The position numbers and the translations under genes are program-made. From assembly GCA_028281425.1 (NCBI GenBank), contig JANQJX010000188.1, positions 1-8,672 on the forward strand: a DNA stretch of 8,672 nt, read 5' to 3'. Of the stretch, positions 1-7,039 are shown one piece after another. Within the stretch, counting starts at the first letter, position 1; the number at the start of each line of letters is the position of its first letter. The stretch is from Simkania sp. (lineage in GTDB: Bacteria > Chlamydiota > Chlamydiia > Chlamydiales > Simkaniaceae). Below the pieces are notes generated by a model. It was not told the origin of the DNA, did not search any database, and saw only the letters and a program-made list of their open reading frames with translations.

Positions 1-212
1 AAACATTTAAGCTTGAGCCTTTTACAAAACATATGACATTTGGCAGAAAGTAGATTTTATTCTTTATGTCTCTAAAAATTTTAATGATAAATTTTGAAAA
101 GGACTTTTTCCTTATAAAAATTAAAATTTTCTATACTTAATTTTGTCCTTATTTTAGGCAAGAGGGAGCGTTCTTGCATCCTCTTTTTAGAAGCCTGTAG
201 CATTTAAAGCAC
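1..212. other. AT-rich non-coding stretch
   Basis: I see no convincing gene here. The plus-strand frame beginning at base 3 is open to a TAG at 51-53 (16 codons ending in HMTFGRK) and could be the 3' end of a gene lying off the left edge, but this is too short to decide. The rest is A/T-rich with frequent stops in all frames, apart from a hairpin at 160-188 listed separately. Confidence 0.5.
160..188 (+). terminator. possible intrinsic terminator
   Basis: AAGAGG (160-165) can pair with CCTCTT (180-185) and runs straight into a T-run on the plus strand. A competing 6-bp pairing GCAAGA/TCTTGC overlaps it. Either would suit the end of a plus-strand gene lying off the left edge. The stem is short and the loop of 14 bases is long, so this is only a candidate. 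Confidence 0.35.
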
Positions 213-700
213 TTACTCAGTGAGTCGTCGTATCAATTGATCTGCACTTAAAACAAGCAGACCCATTGCTAAATGACAAAATACCTTAGTCGATCCTCGA
301 ACTCTAATATTGCGTGCACCAAACTCATCTTTTAGGCAAGCATTTGCTCTTTTAGCAACTGTGCGATTTTCATAACGTAGGGCTTCTGTCTGGAGGTTTC
401 CAACCTAAAGAGCTCACTGTCTCTTCTGGGATTCAAGGAATATGGGAATTTATCCATTCAGAAATTTCTTGGCATTTTTTTGGCCGGGATTTTCCTTTTC
501 ACATGCTTTCTAGCTCTTTCTCTCGCCTCAATTGCAGTTGCATCTCTTGAAATATGACCGATTCATTGAAGATCTAGGAAAAAAGTGCGTTGAATTTGAT
601 GAAGGCCATGTGATATCAGTGTTTTAAATTTCATGAATTTTCCTGTATGATTCGTTTTTTTTGTAAGTAGGAAAATGATACAGGATAAGTTTTCAGTCAT
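213..700 (-). pseudogene. IS4-like transposase remnant, multiply disrupted
   Basis: Stitching minus-strand frames recovers pieces of one DDE transposase. From an ATG at 700 the frame runs to a TGA at 563-565, then continues in the same frame with GHISRDATAIEARE (from about 559) to a TGA at 458-460. A second frame from about 457 gives NPRRDSELF. A third, 395 to the TAA at 213-215, gives YENRTVAKRANACLKDEF, then NIRVRG, and ends in LSADQLIRRLTE. The motifs GHISRD(S/A)TAIEARE, NPRRD and NERxxVxRxNxxLKDEFGxRxxRVRG occur in this order in intact IS4-like transposases as I remember them. In those proteins the first two are separated by a long catalytic core, which is missing here. With one internal stop, at least two frame changes and a large internal deletion, the element cannot encode an active enzyme. 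I saw no terminal inverted repeats. The exact IS group is uncertain, and the N-terminal part (700-566) is assigned only because it shares the frame. Confidence 0.75.
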
Positions 701-715
701 TCAGTTTTTTCTCAG

Positions 716-733
716 AAAAAAGGAAGCTTTTTT
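716..733. terminator. AT-rich hairpin, possible terminator
   Basis: Six A, then G, a GAAG tetraloop, C and six T form a perfect 7-bp stem at 716-733. It abuts the minus-strand stop codon at 732-734 and lies just upstream of the transposase remnant. On either strand it ends in a T-run. Its stem is almost all A-T, so it would be a weak terminator. Confidence 0.4.
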
Positions 734-1085
734 AGAGTTTTGCAAAAGGCTCGCTTTTTTGAATGATAAAATGAACGGCAACTGTTAAACTTACCAAAAG
801 ACAAAAATAAAAGAGCTTGAATTGCATTTCATCAAAAATGCTTATAATCATTTCCAAAAGAGCTCCTTTAAAGAGGTCGTATGGAAACTGCAATGAAACT
901 TAGCCATCTATGTCACACCAACAATTCGGTAAGAATTGAGAGATAAGATGAAGCACCAAAGGTGTAAAAGTAGATGTGTTCATGCTAAAAGAGGGTAAAA
1001 ACATAGCACAAACCATCTGAGGGTTTGCATTTGAAACTCCCCATTTGAAATGAACAGATGATAAAAAATTTATGAACTTAATCAT
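732..1085 (-). pseudogene. small membrane protein frame with one internal stop
   Basis: A minus-strand frame from an ATG at 1083-1085 encodes 61 residues to a TAA at 900-902. It then stays open in the same frame for a further 55 codons to a TAA at 732-734. The downstream half contains FPYDLFKGALLEM and a clear hydrophobic helix, LFYFCLLVSLTVAVHFII, followed by charged residues, as in a real membrane segment. The two halves together would make about 117 residues. The simplest reading is a small membrane-protein gene inactivated by one point mutation. I do not recognise the family, and no Shine-Dalgarno sequence stands out. The alternative is chance: the frame is short and AT-rich DNA often encodes hydrophobic stretches. 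The neighbouring transposase wreck supports local decay. Confidence 0.35.
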
Positions 1086-1109
1086 TGAAATTGGGATAAG
1101 ATCTTAAAA

Positions 1110-1847
1110 ATGAATTGGAATCATTTTAAAGGGAAAAACGCTTTTCAGCATCTTAAAGAGGCACGCAAAAAAGGGTCAAAAGCAACCACTGAAATGCATG
1201 GAACAGAAGCCCCCGGCTATTTTGCTGCAGCTGCCGATACTATCAAAGACTCTGCTTTGATTTATTTGAGCTTTTATCTGCTTTTAATCTTCTTTGAAGT
1301 TTCATCTCCTCTTTTCTTTCTAATCTTTTTTTCCATCAGTTTTTTAATTTGGAAGGCAGGGCGCTCAGCTCTTTTAGGTTGGGCTCGTCTTGAAAGGCTT
1401 CATCGTTTAATCGAACAAGAGCGATGGGAAATCGAACACCATCATGCACAAGAAAAAGAAGAACTCGCAGCGATGTATGTTCAAAAGGGATTTTCTTCCC
1501 CCCTCCTCGATCAAGTAGTTGATGTTTTAAGTGCCGATGATAATCGTCTCCTTCAAGTGATGCTAGAAGAAGAACTTGGGTTAACCCTTGAATCTTATGA
1601 ACATCCACTCAAACAAGCTCTAGGGGCATTCTTTGGCGGATTGATTGTAATCTCAGGAACCCTTTTTTTTGCCTGGATTGGAAAAACAATAGGGGTGGTC
1701 CTTTTTCTTCTTTTTCTTTTTTTAAGTGCAACGCTTATCTTTGCAAAACGAGAAGGAAACGAACTCATAAAAGCCCTTGTTTGGAATTTTGCAATAGGGA
1801 CTCTTGCCATTTTGGCCCTCTATTTCATGACGAGATGGGCTTTATGA
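1110..1847 (+). CDS. VIT1/CCC1-like divalent metal (Fe/Mn) transporter
   Basis: This is a 245-residue integral membrane protein. Hydrophobic helices lie at about 49-63 and 66-82, then after a long charged segment at 170-190, 193-211 and 222-240, giving five in all as in the vacuolar iron transporter (VIT1/CCC1) family. The charged segment resembles that family's cytoplasmic metal-binding domain. E104, E107, E115 and E118 have the spacing E-x2-E-x7-E-x2-E, followed by ELAAMYVQKGF (118-128), M151 and EEELGL (153-158). VIT proteins move Fe2+ or Mn2+ across a membrane by proton exchange; in a bacterium this would mean export from the cytoplasm. The first two helices fit less well: the usual Asp-Gly of helix 1 and the Glu near the end of helix 2 are not evident. 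Its stop overlaps the ATG of the metal ATPase, so the two are very likely co-translated. Size and position match C. trachomatis CT728 as I recall it. The ribosome-binding site is weak (GGGATAAGAT, too far upstream). Confidence 0.72.
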   Translation: MNWNHFKGKNAFQHLKEARKKGSKATTEMHGTEAPGYFAAAADTIKDSALIYLSFYLLLIFFEVSSPLFFLIFFSISFLIWKAGRSALLGWARLERLHRLIEQERWEIEHHHAQEKEELAAMYVQKGFSSPLLDQVVDVLSADDNRLLQVMLEEELGLTLESYEHPLKQALGAFFGGLIVISGTLFFAWIGKTIGVVLFLLFLFLSATLIFAKREGNELIKALVWNFAIGTLAILALYFMTRWAL

Positions 1848-3790
1848 CTTCTTATATTTTTGATGAATTTTTCTCTTCGGGTAAAGAAGAGAGTATCAGC
1901 CCTTTTTTAGAAAAAAATTCGCGTAAATGGGCCCACCATTTAGCCTTAAAAAGCTCTTTAATTGCCGCTTTTTTTCTTTTACTTTCCTTTATCTTTTCTT
2001 TTTTTCATCTTTCCCTTTCCTATTTTTTTCTGATCTTTGTCTATTTTTTTTCTGGAACACCTGCCGTTTTAAATACGATCGAAGACCTTAAAAATTTAGA
2101 CGTTAACATCGATGTTTTGATGACACTTGCGGCTTTTTTATCTTTTTTAATCGGAAGTCAATTAGAAGGAGGACTTCTTCTTGTTTTATTTGCTTTTTCT
2201 GGAGCTATGGAAGAGATGGTCTCAAAAAAAGCAAAAGGGGCCTTAAATCGCTTAAGTGAACTTTCTCCTCATATGGCTACAGTGATTGGAGAAGGAGGAG
2301 TTCTTTTTCAAAAATCGGTACGCGACATTTCCGTTAAAACTCACATTTTAATCAAAGCAGGCGAAATCGTTCCCCTAGATGGAATTGTCATTGAGGGACA
2401 CTCATTTGTCAATCTCATTCATTTAACAGGAGAAAGTGTCCCGGTTTCTAAAAAAGCAGGCAATGAAATTCAAGCAGGAAGCCGCAATTTAGATGGCACA
2501 CTCACGATTAAAGTCTTAAAAAAAAGAAGTGAATCCACTCTTTCTAAAATGATTCAACTCATTGAAGAAGCTCAAGAAATGAAGCCTAAAGTGCAACGTT
2601 TTTTAGACCGGTTTGGACGTTTTTATGCTTTGACGATCATTTCTCTTTTTGGTTTATTTGCTCTCTTTTTGCCTTTTTTGTTTTCTCTTCCTTTTTTTGG
2701 GATGCATGGATCGATTTACCGCGCCTTAACTTTTCTCATTGCTGCCTCTCCTTGTGCTCTTATCATTGCAACTCCTACTGCTTATCTCAGTGCAATGAGT
2801 TCTTGTGCACGCAAAGGGATTTTACTTAAAGGAGGCATCACTCTAGATGCCTTCGCAAGATGTAAAACAGTGGTTTTTGATAAAACAGGCACTTTAACAA
2901 CAGGAAAGCTCAAGTGTGAAAAAATCCTTCCCTTGAAAGGGAGTGAAGGAGGCGATTTAAGCCGAGCCATTCAAATTGCTTTTTCTTTAGAAAGACATGC
3001 CAAACATCCTATTGCTGAAGCCATTACATCTTATGGAGAAGAAAAAAAACTTCCTTTACTTAAAGTAAAAAATCTTAAAGTGATCCCTGGATTTGGACTT
3101 GAAGGTCTAGTAGAAAATGAAATGGCCTATATTGGCAATGCGCATTTTATCGAAAAAAAATCCAAAAATAGACTCCATCTTACAGAAATTACAAAAGAAG
3201 AAGAGGAGGCACTCTCCTTTTTACTCGTTCAAAATCACCTTTTTGCTTTTTATTTTAAAGATAAATTGCGTCCCAATATTGGGTCTACAATTAAAAACCT
3301 TCAAAAAATCCATCAATTAAAAATCGTCATGTTGACAGGTGATCATAAGCTCAGTGCTTCTAAAGTTGCAAAAGCTATTGGAATCAAGCATTTTTTTTCT
3401 CAGCTACTTCCAGAAGAAAAGTTGAAAATAATTTCTTCACTCTCCAAGGAGGAAGACCTTGCAATGATTGGAGATGGTATGAATGATGCTCCCTCTCTTG
3501 CTCGAGCAACAGTTGGAATATCGATGGGAAAAATTGGAAGTACAAGTGCTATCGATGCTTCTGATATTGTCTTTCTACAAGATGACTTGACCCTTCTAAG
3601 TTGGCTTTTAACTAAAGCAAAAAAAACAATTCGCATTGTACATCAAAATCTTTTCCTTGCCTTAAGCATCATTTGCCTTGCAGTCATACCTGCCCTTCTA
3701 GGGTGGATTCCCCTTTGGCTTGCTGTCCTTCTTCATGAAGGGGGAACCGTTCTTGTGGGACTTAATAGTCTACGCCTTTTAAAAAAATAG
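1844..3790 (+). CDS. P1B-4-type heavy-metal ATPase (Fe2+/Co2+/Zn2+ exporter)
   Basis: This is a 648-residue P-type ATPase. The start is the ATG at 1844, inside the ATGA overlap with the preceding stop; an upstream in-frame ATG at 1781 would need a 67-base overlap and adds no recognisable sequence. Visible motifs are the actuator TGES (195-198), the phosphorylation loop DKTGT (346-350, Asp346 phosphorylated), the nucleotide-binding HP (388-389) and GFG (416-418), TGD (498-500) and GDGMNDAP (543-550). About eight membrane helices are present: two pairs before residue 125, one pair at 258-316 and one at 598-640. The transport site is SPC (302-304) rather than CPC, and the last helix carries HEGGT (631-635). 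There is no N-terminal HMA domain. These are the marks of subgroup P1B-4, which exports Co2+, Fe2+ or Zn2+, so a cadA/zntA label would be too specific. It appears orthologous to C. trachomatis CT727. The pairing with a VIT-like gene makes iron a plausible substrate, but that is inference. Confidence 0.93.
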   Translation: MTSYIFDEFFSSGKEESISPFLEKNSRKWAHHLALKSSLIAAFFLLLSFIFSFFHLSLSYFFLIFVYFFSGTPAVLNTIEDLKNLDVNIDVLMTLAAFLSFLIGSQLEGGLLLVLFAFSGAMEEMVSKKAKGALNRLSELSPHMATVIGEGGVLFQKSVRDISVKTHILIKAGEIVPLDGIVIEGHSFVNLIHLTGESVPVSKKAGNEIQAGSRNLDGTLTIKVLKKRSESTLSKMIQLIEEAQEMKPKVQRFLDRFGRFYALTIISLFGLFALFLPFLFSLPFFGMHGSIYRALTFLIAASPCALIIATPTAYLSAMSSCARKGILLKGGITLDAFARCKTVVFDKTGTLTTGKLKCEKILPLKGSEGGDLSRAIQIAFSLERHAKHPIAEAITSYGEEKKLPLLKVKNLKVIPGFGLEGLVENEMAYIGNAHFIEKKSKNRLHLTEITKEEEEALSFLLVQNHLFAFYFKDKLRPNIGSTIKNLQKIHQLKIVMLTGDHKLSASKVAKAIGIKHFFSQLLPEEKLKIISSLSKEEDLAMIGDGMNDAPSLARATVGISMGKIGSTSAIDASDIVFLQDDLTLLSWLLTKAKKTIRIVHQNLFLALSIICLAVIPALLGWIPLWLAVLLHEGGTVLVGLNSLRLLKK

Positions 3791-3807
3791 TTAAATCACT
3801 ATGTTGA

Positions 3808-3857
3808 AGCTAGGGGGTGGAAGGGATCTGCCCAGCTGAGTACCGATGTTTTTTTTT
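3808..3857 (+). terminator. possible terminator in G-rich spacer
   Basis: AGCT-a-GGG (3808-3815) can pair with CCC-AGCT (3831-3837), a 7-bp stem with one bulged A and a 15-base loop. Nine T (3849-3857) follow after an 11-base gap. That gap is longer than in a good intrinsic terminator, so this may instead be a leader structure of the downstream gene. The spacer 3791-3870 contains no gene, and its 3803-3848 part is clearly richer in G+C than its surroundings. Confidence 0.3.
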
Positions 3858-3870
3858 ATGAGTGAGTTAG

Positions 3871-6800
3871 ATGAAAAGGCCTAAAGCAGAAGATGCTTCG
3901 TCTTATGATCATGCAATCCGTTTTGAAACCAAACAATTTTCAAAACACTATAACTGGCTACGCAATCATATGCCCGATGGATTTTTTGATGAAATCAATC
4001 CCGATCAGTTGACTTTGATTACCCATTATTTAATGGGATTTCCTCTGCAAGATTATTTCTGCCAAATCCAGCTTAAAGATCGAGCTTTTGTTTTGATTTT
4101 AGATAGTCCCAATGTTGACTTGTTGATTTTAAAGCCTTTCCATCTTTTTGCAATCCGAAATTATCAGACCTTTGCCTCTAATGAACCTCCTCCCTTTCCA
4201 AATCTCAAAAAACGGCTTCGGATTGCTGTGATCCATCTTTCTTCCTATGAAGAAAAGAAAAAGGAGAAAAATTTCGATACACTCATCTCTTCTGAAGATC
4301 AAGAAGAAATTTTTAGCAGATTGAAGCAAACCGATCCTGAAATCACGTTTCCTGAATTCCGAGATCTTGTTCTTGAAATGGACAACCATTTTTTTCGTTC
4401 TCTCAATAAAGAACGTCTGATCTACGCCTTATCAATGTTTTTGCGTGCAACAAAGCGAGATCATTGCCAATACGAAATCCGCTTTAACGAAAATTGGGAT
4501 GAAAATGAAAAGAAAATCCCTTCTGTTCAAATCGTATTTGCCTGGCGCAATGCACCCAAACACCGTTTTTTATTTCGACTCTCAAAAACCATTTTTCGCC
4601 ACCATCTTAAAATGATGTATTGCAGCGCTTCTTATATTCAACCCTACGGGAAAAATAGTATCCTCATCATGTCTCTTGGACTGCATGGCATTCAGGGAAA
4701 AGCAGCATGGAAAGAGGCGAATATAAAAGATTTTTTAAGAGAACTTGTCACTCTTAAATATTTTCCTGATGGAGATCTAGTCGAAAAAAACTTTATTGAT
4801 TCAAATCTTGTCAGTGGAAATGAGGGAAATTTAATCCGAACCATGATCAGTTTTGTCCATCAAACCCTTGTCAATGGAGATCCCAATCAGTACAGCTATA
4901 GTTCTGTTGAAGAGGGCCTTTGTCGCCATGTGGAATTAACCACTCAAATTATCAAACTTTTTCAGCTTAAATTTGACCCTGAAAATCAAAATCTTGAATC
5001 CTATAAAAAAGAAAAAGAAAATATTTTTATACACATTGATCATCTCGATACGGGAAATGACCTCAATGACATCAGACACAAAAACATTCTCAAGCAAGCC
5101 ATCTACTTTATTGAGTATACTTTAAAAACCAACTTTTTTAGAAACAATAAAAGTGCTTTTTGTTTTCGTCTAGATCCAAATTATCTTGATCTTGTTCCTT
5201 ATGATCGGAAAAGCAAATTCCCCGAACTTCCCTATGCGATTATTTTTGTTCAAGGTATGTATTTTATCGGTTTTCATATCCGCTTTAAAGACTTAGCACG
5301 AGGAGGCCTTCGTACCGTCTTTCCCCAACGCTTTGAACAGATGCTTTCAGAGAGAAATTTTGTGTTCTATGAGTGTTATAATTTGGCATATACCCAGCAG
5401 AAAAAAAATAAAGATATCCCTGAAGGGGGGGCTAAAGCAGTCATTTTTCTAGAGCCGTATGAAAGGCTTCTTTCAGAAGCTGAAATCTATGCCAAAGAGC
5501 TTAAAAAAGAAAATCGCCCAGCTCAAGAAATCCATCAAATTCTCAAGCAGTTTAAAAAAGAGCAAAAACTGCAATATCTCTATCAAACACAAAGAGCCTT
5601 TGTTTCAAATCTTCTTTCTATTATCAATTGTGATGAAAAAGGAAATCTAAGAGCAAAAAATGTGATCGACTATTGGAAAAATCCTGAATATATCTATTTG
5701 GGTCCTGATGAAAATATGCATAACGAAATGATCGAATGGATTGCCAATTGTAGTAAACAACGTTTCTATAAGCCAGGGATTGCTTTTATATCGAGCAAAC
5801 CTACCTATGGAATCAATCATAAGCAATATGGGGTCACTTCCTTTGGGGTCAATGTTTATATGGAAACAGTTCTTAAATACTTAAGAATTGATTCTCAAAA
5901 AGATCCCTTTACCATTAAAATATCTGGAGGACCAGATGGAGATGTGGCCGGTAATCAAATCCTTAATTTGCATCGTTTTTTCCCAAACACAGCAAAACTC
6001 TTGGCTATTACCGATATTTCGGGAACGATTTTTGATCCAGAAGGACTCAATCTCTCTGTTTTAGTTCAACTTTTCTATGAAGTCAAACCCATTGCTTCCT
6101 ATCCCCCTAAAGAACTCCATAACGGTGGGTTTTTACTCGATCTCCAAACCAAAAAAAAAGAAAGTACTTATACAACTAAAACGCTTTGCTGGTCCAAAGA
6201 AGAAGGAAAACTCTTAGAAAAATATCTTTCTGGAAATGAGATGAACTATCTCTTCCGCCATAACCTGCACCAAGTCAAAACAGATATCTTTATTCCTGCA
6301 GGTGGTCGTCCTCGGACTCTTCATGAAAAAAATTATACCGATTTTTTAGATGAGGAAGGTGTCCCTACTTCTCGTGCGATTATCGAAGGAGCCAATCTCT
6401 ATTTAACTTCAGGGGCAAGAAAAACTCTTGAAAGTTTAGGGGTTTTAATCATTAAAGATAGCTCCGCCAATAAAGGAGGCGTGATCTGTTCATCAATGGA
6501 AATTTTAGCAGGACTCATTTTAACAGAAGAGGAATTTTTGAATGAAAAAGAGACTTTGATGAAACAAATTTTATCTATTATCAGACAAAAATCCCTCTAT
6601 GAAGGGGAGCTTCTTCTAAAAACTCATTTAAAAACAAAAAAATACTTAAGTGACATTTCAGATGAAATTTCAAAACGGATCAATGCTTATACCGATGAGC
6701 TCCTAGATTTCTTTGAAACAACGCCCCTTCCAACTCAACCCAATGATCCCTTAGTTAAAGCTTTTTTGAGCATTTGTCCTCCTCTTCTAGCAACAAAATA

Positions 6801-6993
6801 TCGAGACCGGGTGATTGAAAATCTCCCAAGTGGACACAAAAAAGCAATGGTTGCTTGCTTTTTAGCATCTCAGCTCGTTTACAAAAAAGGACTTAGCTGG
6901 TCTCCTTCCGTTGTAGATATCTTACCCTTAATTGCAACCGACCTAAATATCAATGCTTCTTCTCTTAAAGACCACGAAATTCACCCTCTTTGA
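3871..6993 (+). CDS. NAD-specific glutamate dehydrogenase, large GDH2-type
   Basis: This 1040-residue enzyme oxidatively deaminates glutamate to 2-oxoglutarate and ammonia with NAD+ (EC 1.4.1.2). It is of the roughly 115-kDa class typified by yeast GDH2, not the 450-residue hexameric class. The first 450 residues are the regulatory extension and have no motif I can name. The catalytic domain starts near 455 (YAIIFVQGMYFIGFHIRF) and has KDLARGGLRT (473-482), EGGAKAVIF (518-526, with Lys522 a likely substrate-site lysine), GPDENMH (611-617), the segment KPTYGINHKQYGVTS (643-657), and a dinucleotide-binding GGPDGDVAGN (686-695). FIPAGGRPRTLHE (807-819), IEGANLYLT (838-846) and SANKGGVICSS (865-875) follow. 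The start is fixed by a TAG immediately upstream (3868-3870); only a weak GTGAG precedes it. The enzyme probably feeds host-derived glutamate into the TCA cycle. It follows the ATPase after 80 bases on the same strand, but may have its own promoter. Confidence 0.93.
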   Translation: MKRPKAEDASSYDHAIRFETKQFSKHYNWLRNHMPDGFFDEINPDQLTLITHYLMGFPLQDYFCQIQLKDRAFVLILDSPNVDLLILKPFHLFAIRNYQTFASNEPPPFPNLKKRLRIAVIHLSSYEEKKKEKNFDTLISSEDQEEIFSRLKQTDPEITFPEFRDLVLEMDNHFFRSLNKERLIYALSMFLRATKRDHCQYEIRFNENWDENEKKIPSVQIVFAWRNAPKHRFLFRLSKTIFRHHLKMMYCSASYIQPYGKNSILIMSLGLHGIQGKAAWKEANIKDFLRELVTLKYFPDGDLVEKNFIDSNLVSGNEGNLIRTMISFVHQTLVNGDPNQYSYSSVEEGLCRHVELTTQIIKLFQLKFDPENQNLESYKKEKENIFIHIDHLDTGNDLNDIRHKNILKQAIYFIEYTLKTNFFRNNKSAFCFRLDPNYLDLVPYDRKSKFPELPYAIIFVQGMYFIGFHIRFKDLARGGLRTVFPQRFEQMLSERNFVFYECYNLAYTQQKKNKDIPEGGAKAVIFLEPYERLLSEAEIYAKELKKENRPAQEIHQILKQFKKEQKLQYLYQTQRAFVSNLLSIINCDEKGNLRAKNVIDYWKNPEYIYLGPDENMHNEMIEWIANCSKQRFYKPGIAFISSKPTYGINHKQYGVTSFGVNVYMETVLKYLRIDSQKDPFTIKISGGPDGDVAGNQILNLHRFFPNTAKLLAITDISGTIFDPEGLNLSVLVQLFYEVKPIASYPPKELHNGGFLLDLQTKKKESTYTTKTLCWSKEEGKLLEKYLSGNEMNYLFRHNLHQVKTDIFIPAGGRPRTLHEKNYTDFLDEEGVPTSRAIIEGANLYLTSGARKTLESLGVLIIKDSSANKGGVICSSMEILAGLILTEEEFLNEKETLMKQILSIIRQKSLYEGELLLKTHLKTKKYLSDISDEISKRINAYTDELLDFFETTPLPTQPNDPLVKAFLSICPPLLATKYRDRVIENLPSGHKKAMVACFLASQLVYKKGLSWSPSVVDILPLIATDLNINASSLKDHEIHPL

Positions 6994-7014
6994 TTTCCTC
7001 GGGCTAAGAAGAAA

Positions 7015-7039
7015 AAAAATCATTTAGACGATGATTTTT
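7015..7039. terminator. bidirectional terminator between convergent genes
   Basis: AAAAATCAT (7015-7023) and ATGATTTTT (7031-7039) form a perfect 9-bp stem around a 7-base loop. The A-run before it (7012-7019) and T-run after it (7035-7039) make it usable in both directions. It lies 21 bases after the dehydrogenase stop and touches the TGA of the minus-strand peptidase gene (7039-7041), exactly where a shared terminator for two converging genes is expected. Most of the stem is A-T, so its strength is uncertain. Confidence 0.7.

Noticed and set aside
381..560. Plus-strand hydrophobic frame (FLAGIFLFTCFLALSLASIAV) resembling a membrane segment
   Set aside because: It lies antisense to the transposase remnant, has no ATG, and begins after a stop within the transposase C-terminal motifs. 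The minus-strand reading explains the bases better.
900..1109. A sigma-factor promoter for the metal-transport genes
   Set aside because: TTGAAA at 1045-1050 has no TATAAT-like partner at acceptable spacing; the nearest, TATGAA at 1071-1076, is 20 bases away.
1781..1843. Upstream ATG adding 21 residues to the metal ATPase
   Set aside because: It would lie wholly inside the preceding gene, and the added residues show no family feature. The ATGA overlap at 1844 is the standard coupled arrangement.
3858..3884. Eight-codon mini-ORF (MSELDEKA) overlapping the dehydrogenase start
   Set aside because: It could be a leader peptide, but it has no ribosome-binding site and no codon run suggesting attenuation. 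Chance is the simpler explanation.
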